55,000 nucleotides of DNA from an uncultured Pelagibacteraceae bacterium (GTDB lineage Bacteria > Pseudomonadota > Alphaproteobacteria > Pelagibacterales > Pelagibacteraceae): contig CACPLG010000005.1 in NCBI GenBank assembly GCA_902634775.1, forward strand, positions 1-55,000, written 5' to 3'. Every line of letters starts with the position of its first letter. The stretch's first letter is position 1. This document shows positions 1 through 8,418 of the stretch, in pieces. The position numbers and the translations under genes were made by a program. The notes beneath the pieces are model-generated. The model did not search any database. It saw only the letters and a list, made by a program, of their open reading frames with translations, and was not told the DNA's origin.

Positions 1-312
1 AATTTAACATTTTCTCTAAAATTTTTTGATCTATTACCTTTATCTTATTTTTTTTTGCTAAATCTACTTTTTTATTTGTCGGTTTTTCTCCCATAACTAA
101 AAAATCTAGTTTAATACTTACATTGCTCACAATTTTGCCTCCATTATTTTCAATCAATGATTTAGCTTCTGCTCTTGAAATATTATTGAGTTTCCCAGTA
201 AACATAAAGGACTGTCCTTTAAGCTTTCCTGTACTGTTTTTTTCCTCAAAATTTTGAATGTTCAATAATTTTGACAAATTAGAAATAACATCTTCAAAGA
301 ATTTATTTGAGT
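1..312 (-). pseudogene. ligA: LigA C-terminal BRCT domain in a shifted frame, cut by the window edge
   Basis: Translating the minus strand from about 307 down to 1 in the frame shifted from the main ligA frame gives an unbroken stretch of about 100 residues. It reads NKFFEDVISNLSKLLNI, then GKLKGQSFMFTGKLNN, then NNGGKIVSNVSIKLDFLVMG, a BRCT domain with its FTGKL strand and GG turn. It continues to the window edge (about KILEKMLN), close to where LigA proteins end. The frame change lies near 292-312, where the main frame passes from GDTQ into unlike sequence before its TGA at 262-264. One inserted base in the A/T run there would rejoin the two frames. Confidence 0.85.
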
Positions 313-1992
313 ATCACCTATTCCATCAATATTGATCAGTTCATGTATGTAATTTTGATTTTTTAATCGAAAGAAATTTTCTTTTTTCTTTAAAAATTCA
401 CTTAAAAGCTTTGCATTTTCTTGACCTATATGCCTTATTCCGAGTGAAAATATAAATTTGTCTAATGAGATATTTTTTGATTTTTGAATAGATTTTTTTA
501 AATTATCGACTGACAATCTACCCCAACCATCTAACTTTGATATTCTTTCAAAATTTAAATTGAATATATCATGCGGTAGTTTAATGAGGCCAATTTCCCA
601 AAAATTTTGAACTATCTTTTTTCCAAAACCATCGATATTGAGTGCATCTTTTGACACAAAATGCTTAATTTTTTCTATAGAAATTTTTTCGCATTTAAAA
701 CCTTCGCTTGTGCATCGTCTAACTGCATCGTGTTTTTTAGTTAAAGAATTAAATTCTTTGATAGTCTTTGACCCGCAAGATGGACAGTTTGAGGGAAAAA
801 TAAACTTTTTAGAATCTTTTTTTCTTTTTGATAAATCAACCGAAATTACATGGGGTATTACATCCCCAGCTCTCTCAATATTAACTGTGTCACCAATCCT
901 TATGTCCTTTCTCAAAATTTCTTCCTCATTATGAAGAGTGGCATTTGAAACCAATACCCCACCTATATTTACAGACTTTACCTTAGCTACTGGCGTTAGT
1001 GCCCCCGTTCTACCAACTTGTATATCAATATTTAAAATTTCAGTAACTGATTTGCTTGCAGAAAATTTATGGGCTATAGCCCACCTAGGTGCATTAGTTA
1101 CAAATCCCAATCTTTTTTGAAGGTCAAAATCATTAATTTTATAAACAATGCCATCAATATCATAATTTAATTCAAATCTTTTTTTTTCTATCTTTTGGTG
1201 ATTTGACAGTAAATTTTTAATGCCTGTAATTTTTTTATTTAATTCTGAAGTTTTAAAACCCCATTTTTTTAATTTAATCAAAAAATCAGTCTGTTTGTCG
1301 ATTGTTTGATCGGATGAAAATCCAAAAGTATAAGCAACAAATTTTAGAGGTATTTTTGATGTTTTTTTAGGGTCTTTTTGTCTTAAAGAACCAGATGCTG
1401 CATTTCTTGGATTTGCAAAACTATCTTTTATTTTTTCAAAATCATTATTTTGAATGAAAACTTCTCCTCTAATATCGATATCATCAGGAAAATCTTTTTG
1501 CTCTATATAATGTGGTATATCAGCTATTGTTTTTAAATTTATAGTAATATCCTCTCCTTCTTCTCCATTCCCCCTTGATAACCCCCTGATTAATTTGCCA
1601 TATTTATATGTAAGAGAAGCAGATATACCATCAATTTTAGGTTCTGCACAATATTCAAATTCGAAATTTTTAGTGAGATTTAAAAAATTAATTATCTTTT
1701 TTTCAAAATTAATCAAATCTCTTTCATCAAATGCATTTGCCAAAGAGAGCATTTTGACTCTATGAGGAAATTTTTCAAAGTTTTTGGAGGGTTTAAAACC
1801 TAATGTTCTTGAGGGAGACTCTGGATCGTCAAAGTTAAATTTTTTTTCTAGGCTTATAATTTCTTTTTTTAATAAATCAAATTCATAGTCAGAAATTATT
1901 GAAACACTATCTTCAAAATATTTTTGACTGTACTTTTTATATAATCTTATTTTGTTTTTATATTCCTGTTTAGCTTTTAAACTTTTGGCCAT
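262..1992 (-). CDS. ligA: NAD-dependent DNA ligase LigA, main frame, lacking its BRCT end
   Basis: LigA seals nicks in duplex DNA using NAD+ during replication and repair. The 576-residue frame shows the adenylation motif KIDG with the nucleophile Lys119, a DIDGIVYKIND segment, an OB-fold region with VGRTGALTPVA, a four-Cys zinc finger (about residues 400-435) and helix-hairpin-helix repeats ending in DGIGDTQ. It stops early: the usual BRCT domain follows directly but in another frame (positions 1-312). The gene starts 2 bp after the bamD stop and is the last gene of the dcw run. Bacterial LigA is normally about 670-700 residues, so this frame is about 100 short. The loss is either a real frameshift or a sequence error. 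Identity of the family is certain; intactness is not. Confidence 0.95.
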   Translation of the reverse strand: MAKSLKAKQEYKNKIRLYKKYSQKYFEDSVSIISDYEFDLLKKEIISLEKKFNFDDPESPSRTLGFKPSKNFEKFPHRVKMLSLANAFDERDLINFEKKIINFLNLTKNFEFEYCAEPKIDGISASLTYKYGKLIRGLSRGNGEEGEDITINLKTIADIPHYIEQKDFPDDIDIRGEVFIQNNDFEKIKDSFANPRNAASGSLRQKDPKKTSKIPLKFVAYTFGFSSDQTIDKQTDFLIKLKKWGFKTSELNKKITGIKNLLSNHQKIEKKRFELNYDIDGIVYKINDFDLQKRLGFVTNAPRWAIAHKFSASKSVTEILNIDIQVGRTGALTPVAKVKSVNIGGVLVSNATLHNEEEILRKDIRIGDTVNIERAGDVIPHVISVDLSKRKKDSKKFIFPSNCPSCGSKTIKEFNSLTKKHDAVRRCTSEGFKCEKISIEKIKHFVSKDALNIDGFGKKIVQNFWEIGLIKLPHDIFNLNFERISKLDGWGRLSVDNLKKSIQKSKNISLDKFIFSLGIRHIGQENAKLLSEFLKKKENFFRLKNQNYIHELINIDGIGDTQINSLKMLFLICQNY

Positions 1993-1993
1993 T

Positions 1994-2827
1994 TTACTCG
2001 AAAAGGTTTTTGAATTTTTTTAACAAACTTTTTTTTTCTTTCTTTATCTGTAAAACTGTTTTGTAATCTTGATTGAATAATTTAAATGATTTTTCATACC
2101 ATTTACTTGACTGATAATTATATCCAAGTAATGACGCATATTTTTGAGACTCTTCCTTTAAACCAATATTAAAGTATAACTCTACTAATCTATGTAATGC
2201 TTCTTCGACGTAAATAGTATTTTCATATTGTTCAATTACTGTTTTGTAGCGATTGATTGATGCAATCCATTTTTTCTTTTTCATATAATATGAAGCAATA
2301 TACATTTCTTTAGAAGCAAGATAATCTTGTATTAAATCAAGCTTATATTCTGCATCTAATGCGTAATCTGAATTAGGGTATTCTTTAACAATAAAACTAA
2401 ATTTTTCTTGAGCTTTTAATAGTGGACCTAAATCTTTTTTTTCATCTACAATTTTTTCATAATAACACATTGCAAGTAAAAAATGAGCATAATTTAAATT
2501 TTCATCTTTAGGGTAAGTCCTAATAAATCTTTTAAGTTCACTTTCTGCGTCATAGTAATAATCTTGTGCATAATATACGTATGCAGCCATTAATGCTGCT
2601 TTTGGGGCCCAATTAGATTGTGGAAATAATAGTTCTGCTTCATTAAATTTTTTTGCAGCAAATAAAGAATCACCAGCTTTAAATTCTTCGTATCCTTCTT
2701 TGAAAGCCTCTATCATTTGTAACTCAACATCTTTTTCTTCAATCAAAGAAATTTTTTCTTTTTTTGAGCAATTTGTCTGAAAAAAAGACACTATTAACAA
2801 TATTAAAAAAATTTTAAAAGAATTCAT
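1994..2827 (-). CDS. bamD: Outer-membrane assembly lipoprotein BamD
   Basis: BamD is the essential lipoprotein partner of BamA in the BAM complex, which inserts beta-barrel proteins into the outer membrane. The 277-residue product begins with a lipoprotein signal peptide: a hydrophobic stretch ending FFQTNC, so Cys20 would be the lipidated residue. TPR-type repeats follow, with the family patterns FNEAELLFPQSNWAPKAALMAAY and AESELKRFIRTYP. Length is normal. It lies 36 bp after lpxC and 1 bp before ligA. In many alphaproteobacteria recN lies between bamD and ligA; it is absent here. Confidence 0.93.
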   Translation of the reverse strand: MNSFKIFLILLIVSFFQTNCSKKEKISLIEEKDVELQMIEAFKEGYEEFKAGDSLFAAKKFNEAELLFPQSNWAPKAALMAAYVYYAQDYYYDAESELKRFIRTYPKDENLNYAHFLLAMCYYEKIVDEKKDLGPLLKAQEKFSFIVKEYPNSDYALDAEYKLDLIQDYLASKEMYIASYYMKKKKWIASINRYKTVIEQYENTIYVEEALHRLVELYFNIGLKEESQKYASLLGYNYQSSKWYEKSFKLFNQDYKTVLQIKKEKKSLLKKFKNLFE

Positions 2828-2863
2828 ATGTTAGTTATTTTAAAGATTATTTAAAAATTAATC

Positions 2864-3784
2864 TTATGCGATGGATTTTAGAATATTCTTGTTCAAAAAG
2901 GAATGCGGAATATTTTTTTCTTTTAGCTCAATTATTGAAAAATTCTCGTTTTTACTTAACAATTTTCTTAAACCTTGATTGGTGATATTGTGTCCACCTT
3001 GACATGAAGTAATTTTACCAACCAATTTATAACCAGATAAATATAAATCACCAAGACAATCTAATATTTTATGATTTACAAATTCTTTTTCATTTCTTAA
3101 CTTTTCTTTATTAAGAATTTTATTTTGTTTTACTACAAGTGCGTTATCTAATGACCCGCCTTTAGCTAAATTTAAATTTTTAAGTTTTTCTATATCCTCA
3201 AATAGACAGAATGTCCTAGAATTATACATATCCGACAAATCGTCCATATAAATATTAATTTTATTTTTTTGAGTATTAATTAGTTCGTTTTTAAAATTTA
3301 TCTCAAAATCGATTTCTAAACTTATTTTACTTGGTTGAAAGGTAATAGATTTTTCGCCTTCTTTGTAAACTACCTCTTTATCAATAGTTATAATTTTAAT
3401 TGGTTGATCACTTACTTCAATATCTACCGAATTAATTGCTTCAACAAAATTTTTTGAAGATCCGTCAAGTATTGGAACTTCCTCAGAGTCAATTTCTATT
3501 AGCAAGTTGTCAACTCCTTTACCATATAATGCTGCCATTAAATGCTCGATAGTTGAAACTGATGCACCATATTCATTTGAAATTTTAGTGCAATAGGAGG
3601 CACTTGATACATTAAAAACACTTGGATAAATAATATTATTAGATTTTATATCAGTCCTTTTAAAATATATTCCAGTATTTGGCCTCTGGGGAATTAGTTT
3701 AATGTTGGCATTTTTTCCAGAATGTAAGCCAACACCTGACAAACTTATTTCTTTTTTTAAAGTTTTTTGTTTTAAAATTGACAT
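2864..3784 (-). CDS. lpxC: UDP-3-O-acyl-N-acetylglucosamine deacetylase LpxC
   Basis: LpxC performs the committed step of lipid A synthesis, zinc-dependent deacetylation of UDP-3-O-acyl-GlcNAc in the cytosol. The 306-residue protein has the N-terminal LSGVGLHSG motif, the zinc histidine in IEHLMAALYG (His81), the pair His238 and Asp242 in NHKILDCLGD, and the catalytic His265 in CQGGHN. Length matches the family. It follows ftsA by about 67 bp of AT-rich DNA. In other alphaproteobacteria ftsZ would lie between ftsA and lpxC; here that slot is empty. The gene predicts a Gram-negative lipopolysaccharide outer membrane, which fits the glycan genes downstream in the window. Confidence 0.97.
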   Translation of the reverse strand: MSILKQKTLKKEISLSGVGLHSGKNANIKLIPQRPNTGIYFKRTDIKSNNIIYPSVFNVSSASYCTKISNEYGASVSTIEHLMAALYGKGVDNLLIEIDSEEVPILDGSSKNFVEAINSVDIEVSDQPIKIITIDKEVVYKEGEKSITFQPSKISLEIDFEINFKNELINTQKNKINIYMDDLSDMYNSRTFCLFEDIEKLKNLNLAKGGSLDNALVVKQNKILNKEKLRNEKEFVNHKILDCLGDLYLSGYKLVGKITSCQGGHNITNQGLRKLLSKNENFSIIELKEKNIPHSFLNKNILKSIA

Positions 3785-3851
3785 CCAAAGAACTTATATT
3801 CATCTGTAAAATCAAAGAAAAAACAAGTTATGTTACAAAACAATACAAGAT

Positions 3852-4556
3852 TTAACCAAAATAATTGAACATTTTCTCAAATAAACCTTGTTTTTTTGTG
3901 TGCATGTTATGCGATATTACTTCTGATGGGTTGATACCATCCATTACTTTCTTTGCTGCAATACAAGGACTGATATCACTTTTATCTGCGAACTTATTTG
4001 AATATTGATAACTAATAATTTTTTTAACTTCAATATTACAATCTTTAAAGATTTTATTTAATGTTTTAACAGTAGAGCTGTGAACTGTAATGAAGCTGAC
4101 ATTAATAACTAATTCATTATAATTAAAATTTTCTGGAAATTCTAAATATTCTTTTCCATCAAGAATATATTTATCAACAAAAATATGTAGTATAATGCAA
4201 TTCTTATTGTTTCTTAAAATTAGTTGTTTCGCATCACTAATTAGTCTAACAACATCGCTCTCTTTTATCTTATTTGAATCATATTTGTTTTTTAAACTTA
4301 AGGAAAATTGATCATATTTAGCATCTGTAATTATATTTACTTTTTCAATGAAGTTACCAACATATTTCTCAAAGTCTTTAATCTTTTCTGAAATGAATTT
4401 TGATAATATTATTAAATTAAGATTATTATCTATCGTGTCTGGCAACAGATATTTTTTTTGATAATCTGAATTACCATCATTTGAGCTAAAATAATTCATG
4501 TGTAAGTCATGACCGACTATTGCAAAATAAAATGATTGATATTCTTTATTAATCAT
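3852..4556 (-). CDS. ftsA: Reduced FtsA: SHS2 (1C) domain and amphipathic tail without the ATPase core
   Basis: FtsA normally is a 400-plus-residue actin-like ATPase that ties the FtsZ ring to the membrane. This protein has 234 residues. Residues 101-193 (DVVRLISDAKQ through VKTLNKIFKDCNIEVKKII) match, block for block, the FtsA segment E. coli reads as DVENVVHTAKS through AKNIVKAVERCGLKVDQLI, which is the 1C (SHS2) subdomain. The last residues, GLFEKMFNYFG, look like the FtsA membrane-binding amphipathic helix. The first phosphate motif (GxxTxK) and everything corresponding to subdomains 2A/2B and the second phosphate and adenosine motifs are missing, and no other frame carries them. It overlaps ftsQ by 8 bp and occupies the usual ftsA slot. 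Identity is my inference from position and alignment by eye. Confidence 0.75.
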   Translation of the reverse strand: MINKEYQSFYFAIVGHDLHMNYFSSNDGNSDYQKKYLLPDTIDNNLNLIILSKFISEKIKDFEKYVGNFIEKVNIITDAKYDQFSLSLKNKYDSNKIKESDVVRLISDAKQLILRNNKNCIILHIFVDKYILDGKEYLEFPENFNYNELVINVSFITVHSSTVKTLNKIFKDCNIEVKKIISYQYSNKFADKSDISPCIAAKKVMDGINPSEVISHNMHTKKQGLFEKMFNYFG

Positions 4557-5223
4557 ACGTAATTATCTTATTAGGAATTCTTAAATCAATAATTTTTGAT
4601 TTATTAAACTCATCATCATTTAAAAGTTTAGAACCAAAATTTAAATTATCAATTGATAAATTTGTTGGAAATTTTATTTTTTTTTTATTTCTTAATTCTA
4701 CGTCTATTCTTTCGCTTGGAAAAAATTCTATTATCATTATATTTTGAATTTCAAGATCTGACTCATCTATCATTTTTAAAGTTCGAAAAACTTTTTTTAT
4801 ATTTTTAGTCCCATTAATTTTAGGAACATTTGTTGGTAAATTTTCAAATTCAATTATCTTTCCGTTATTTCCTAAAACAACTAATTCATTCAAGTATTTT
4901 ATAATACTAATGGCCTCAGCTGACTCCAAAAAAACTTTTATACGATTAGGATATATTTTTTTGACACTATAATCTTTTATGAAATTGAAAGAATTCATAA
5001 ATTTAAATGACTCTCTTTTCAGTGTAAAAATATTGTATCCTATTAAACTCACTAACTTTTTCTCTACTAATAAGTTATTTTTTTTATCTGAACCAAAAAC
5101 TTCTATTTTTTTAACATTAAAAAAATTATTAAATTTTAAATTTGAATTGTGTATTGAGGATAGAATTAAAAAAATAATAAAGTAAAAAAGAATATATTTT
5201 TTCTTATCTATTTTTTGAAGCAT
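4549..5223 (-). CDS. ftsQ: Cell division protein FtsQ
   Basis: FtsQ is a bitopic membrane protein that, with FtsB and FtsL, activates the septal synthase FtsW-FtsI. The 224-residue product has a short cytosolic N-terminus (MLQKIDKK), one membrane segment (ILFYFIIFLILSS), a POTRA-type region (FNVKKIEVFG...VEKKLVSLIGYNIFTL) and an FtsQ beta domain with the pattern KIYPNRIKVFLESAEAISII. It is short for an alphaproteobacterial FtsQ, which often exceeds 280 residues. It overlaps ddl by 20 bp and ftsA by 8 bp, the classical ddl-ftsQ-ftsA order. Confidence 0.9.
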   Translation of the reverse strand: MLQKIDKKKYILFYFIIFLILSSIHNSNLKFNNFFNVKKIEVFGSDKKNNLLVEKKLVSLIGYNIFTLKRESFKFMNSFNFIKDYSVKKIYPNRIKVFLESAEAISIIKYLNELVVLGNNGKIIEFENLPTNVPKINGTKNIKKVFRTLKMIDESDLEIQNIMIIEFFPSERIDVELRNKKKIKFPTNLSIDNLNFGSKLLNDDEFNKSKIIDLRIPNKIITYD

Positions 5224-6115
5224 CTTTTATAATCCAGTCTATTAATGAAAAGAAATTCATTCCATGGTAAAATGCTATTTCTGGCACTAATGAAAGATTT
5301 GTCATCCCTGGTTGAGTATTAGTTTCCAAAAGATAAAATTTCCCTTTATGAAATTTAAAGTCGGATCTAGTAACACCCCTACATTTTAAAGCTTTGTGAG
5401 CTTTCAAAGCAATATTCATAACTTTTTTATACTCTTTCATTTTAATATTTACCGGAATAATGTGTTTCGTTTTTGCTTTGGAACTATACTTTGCCTTATA
5501 ATCATAAAATTTTCTCTTAGGTTTCAACTCAATTGCTCCTAGTTTTTTTTTTCCGAGTATTGCAACTTGAATTTCTCTACCTGGTATAAATTCTTCAACC
5601 AAAATTTCATCATAAGCTTTAAGCTTATTAAGATTTTTAACAATATTTTTTTCATTGCAAATATAAACACCTAAACTAGATCCCTCATTAATAGGTTTAA
5701 TAACTACGGGAAATTTAATTTTCTTTTTTAAGAATTTTATTACTTTTTTTTTATCTAAATCTGTTCTTATTTTTTGAAATTTTGGTGTTAAAATTTTGTT
5801 TTTAATAAATAATTTTTTTGAAATTTCTTTATCCATTGCCATCATAGAAGATAAAACACCCGAATGGGTGTAACTAACACCTTTGCTTTCTAAGTAGGTT
5901 TGAATGAAACCATCTTCACCAAATCTTCCGTGTAAAGCATTGAAAACAACATGGGGAGAAAATCTATCAATATTTTTTGTTAAATTCTCATCGGGTTCAA
6001 CTATTTTACAATTATATTTTTTTTTAATACAGTTCCTCACTGCTTTTGCAGTTTTGAGACTAATAGATCTTTCTCCTGAAATACCACCTCCAAGAATAAG
6101 AATCCTTTTTTTCAT
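5204..6115 (-). CDS. ddl: D-alanine--D-alanine ligase
   Basis: Ddl joins two D-alanines using ATP; MurF then adds the dipeptide to the peptidoglycan precursor. The 303-residue ATP-grasp protein shows GGGISGERSISL at the N-terminus, FNALHGRFGEDG, PVVIKPINEGSSLGV for ATP binding, EEFIPGREI, and the metal-binding LLETNTQPGMT near the end. It follows murB without a gap and overlaps ftsQ by 20 bp. Length and motifs are complete. Confidence 0.96.
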   Translation of the reverse strand: MKKRILILGGGISGERSISLKTAKAVRNCIKKKYNCKIVEPDENLTKNIDRFSPHVVFNALHGRFGEDGFIQTYLESKGVSYTHSGVLSSMMAMDKEISKKLFIKNKILTPKFQKIRTDLDKKKVIKFLKKKIKFPVVIKPINEGSSLGVYICNEKNIVKNLNKLKAYDEILVEEFIPGREIQVAILGKKKLGAIELKPKRKFYDYKAKYSSKAKTKHIIPVNIKMKEYKKVMNIALKAHKALKCRGVTRSDFKFHKGKFYLLETNTQPGMTNLSLVPEIAFYHGMNFFSLIDWIIKDASKNR

Positions 6116-7021
6116 CTATTCTATTATTTCTATCTCAAGATCTAAGGATATGCCTGTTTTTTTTTTAACCTCGTCTCTTACATAATTAATCAACTTGTTC
6201 ATTTCAGAAAAAGAGGCATTTTTTGAATTAACAAAGAAATTGCTATGTTTAGATGAAATTTTAGCATCACCAAAACTAATATCTTCAGGCACACTTTCAC
6301 GTATAAGTTCCCATACTTTCCTTTTAGTGCTTTTGACTGGATTTTTAAAAGTACTCCCACCAGTTTTGACTCTTAATGGTTGAGATGATTCTTTTAGTTT
6401 TTTTAATCTTTCAATTTCTTTTCTTATTAATTCCTTGTTACTTTTTTTACATTCAAATGTGGCACTTAAAAAGATCAAGTCATAAGGCAAATTGCACTCT
6501 CTATAACCAAAAATAATATCCTTCGCTCTTATCGAACTTACCCTTCCTTCAAAATCTACTACTTGTATTGAAACTATAAAATCTTTGAATTCAGACCCGA
6601 AACATCCAGAATTCATTCTAATACCACCACCTACTGAGCCTGGTATACAAGACAAAAATTCTAAACCAGATAAACCATTTTCACAGGCAAAATCAGAAAC
6701 ATTTTTATCTAAAGATGAACAGCCCGCAATTAATTTATTATCATCAATCAATGATATATTGCTAAAATTTTTACCTAACTTAATAAAAATTTTTTCCCCC
6801 AATTTTTCACTAATTAAAAGATTAGATCCCGCTCCTAAAACATGTTTTTTATATTTTGGTACTATTTTTAAAAAACTTATTAACTCTTTTAAATTTTCTG
6901 GTTTAAAAAAAACCTTTGCTGATCCACCAATATTCATCCAATTCAAGTTTTTAAGAGAGAAATCAAATTTTAGGTTAGAATTGTTTTGATCTTTAAAGAT
7001 TTTAAATTCTTGCATGTTCAT
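6116..7021 (-). CDS. murB: UDP-N-acetylenolpyruvoylglucosamine reductase MurB
   Basis: MurB is the FAD-dependent reductase that makes UDP-MurNAc from UDP-GlcNAc-enolpyruvate. The 301-residue protein has the FAD-binding VLGAGSNLLIS, the GLEFLSCIPGSVGGGIRMNSG block, GYRECNLP, and TGGSTFKNP. The start codon shares one base with the murC stop. An MNM start gives two candidate ATG codons two residues apart; I keep the first because it touches the murC stop. Length is typical for the family. Confidence 0.96.
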   Translation of the reverse strand: MNMQEFKIFKDQNNSNLKFDFSLKNLNWMNIGGSAKVFFKPENLKELISFLKIVPKYKKHVLGAGSNLLISEKLGEKIFIKLGKNFSNISLIDDNKLIAGCSSLDKNVSDFACENGLSGLEFLSCIPGSVGGGIRMNSGCFGSEFKDFIVSIQVVDFEGRVSSIRAKDIIFGYRECNLPYDLIFLSATFECKKSNKELIRKEIERLKKLKESSQPLRVKTGGSTFKNPVKSTKRKVWELIRESVPEDISFGDAKISSKHSNFFVNSKNASFSEMNKLINYVRDEVKKKTGISLDLEIEIIE

Positions 7022-8418
7022 TATTTAAGAAAATTTTTAAGCTCTTTTAACCATCCAGATATTGATCCAGCACCCATTCCAATTACAATTTCGTTTCCTT
7101 TTAAATTATTTTTAAAGAAATTTACAAGGTCTTGTTTTTGATTAACCATAATTACTAAAGTTTTTGAATTTTTTGATATATCTCTAGCAAATTTTTCATA
7201 TCTAAATTTCAATTTAATTTTTTCACCTGCTTTAAAAACAGGGCATAATAATACTTGATCTGAATTTTTAAATGATTTGCTAAAGTCATTACTTAAATCA
7301 TTTAGTCTTGAAATTCTGTGTGGTTGAAAAATAGATATGACTTTTTTGTTTGAATAGCTTTTTTTTACACCATTTAAAACTTCTTTAATTTCAGTTGGAT
7401 GATGAGCATAATCATCAAAAAAAGTAACACCATTAAAATCAAAGACTTTATTAAACCTTCTTTCGACCCCTTGAAAATCTTTGAGGCTCTTTTTTATTAA
7501 GCTTGTAGATATTCCTATATGAAAAGTTAATGCAAATGCTGCAGCCGCATTACTTATATTATGAAATCCAATCAAAGGAATTTCTATATTTTTGATACTT
7601 ATCTTTTTTTTATTTGGTATCTTAATAATTAGATCAAAAATTGATCTATTTAATTTGTACTTTATATTTGAAATTCTAAAATTAGAACTTTTGTTAACAC
7701 CATAAGTAAAATAGTTTTTAACAAAATTTTTTTTAAGTAAACTTCTATTATTGACATCATCGATACACAAAAATGTTTTGCCAAAAGATGGAACGTTTGA
7801 AATGAATTTTTCAAAATATTTCTTTAAATTATCCTCAGATTTATAAAAATCCATATGTTCTCTATCAATATTAGTAATAATAGAATAAGTGAATGGAACT
7901 TTTATAAAACTCCCATCAGATTCATCAGACTCGAGCACACACCATTCACTCTTTCCTAATTTAGCTGAGTTGTTAATTGAATTTATCACACCTCCATTTA
8001 TTATTGTAGGATCTAATTTGGCTTTTGAAAAAACATTTGCAATTAATGAGGTTGTAGTAGTTTTTCCATGCGAACCTGCAACAACAATATTTTTTTTTAA
8101 TGAGGTCATGTGTGCAAGCATGTCTCCTCTTTTGTAAATTGGTAAATTTTTTTTCTTGGCTGCGTTTAACTCAATATTATTATTTTTAATTGCTGAGGAT
8201 ATGACAATAATATTAGCCTTGTTTAGATTGGGAATTTTATGTTTTATAAAAATTTTAATATTATTTTTTTTTAGTCTTTCAATGTTTTTATTTACTGAAA
8301 TATCACTTCCTTGTATTTTAAAACCAAGTTGTTTCATTATTAATGCCAATCCACTCATACCAATGCCTCCTATGCCAATGAAATGGATTACTTCTTTTTT
8401 TCCTAGATTAATTTTCAT
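7021..8418 (-). CDS. murC: UDP-N-acetylmuramate--L-alanine ligase MurC
   Basis: MurC starts the stem peptide by adding L-Ala to UDP-MurNAc. The 465-residue protein begins with the Rossmann-like HFIGIGGIGMSGLA, carries the Mur-ligase P-loop AGSHGKTTTT (about residues 113-122), the SDESDGSF block, the DREHMDFY pocket, and the YAHHPTEI motif in the C-terminal domain. It overlaps murG by 11 bp and murB by one base. No missing motif was seen. Confidence 0.97.
   Translation of the reverse strand: MKINLGKKEVIHFIGIGGIGMSGLALIMKQLGFKIQGSDISVNKNIERLKKNNIKIFIKHKIPNLNKANIIVISSAIKNNNIELNAAKKKNLPIYKRGDMLAHMTSLKKNIVVAGSHGKTTTTSLIANVFSKAKLDPTIINGGVINSINNSAKLGKSEWCVLESDESDGSFIKVPFTYSIITNIDREHMDFYKSEDNLKKYFEKFISNVPSFGKTFLCIDDVNNRSLLKKNFVKNYFTYGVNKSSNFRISNIKYKLNRSIFDLIIKIPNKKKISIKNIEIPLIGFHNISNAAAAFALTFHIGISTSLIKKSLKDFQGVERRFNKVFDFNGVTFFDDYAHHPTEIKEVLNGVKKSYSNKKVISIFQPHRISRLNDLSNDFSKSFKNSDQVLLCPVFKAGEKIKLKFRYEKFARDISKNSKTLVIMVNQKQDLVNFFKNNLKGNEIVIGMGAGSISGWLKELKNFLK

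Noticed and set aside
638..1120. Plus-strand open frames inside ligA (98 and 60 residues)
   Set aside because: They lie antisense to a clearly coding gene, have no family likeness and no start context; shadows of the real frame.
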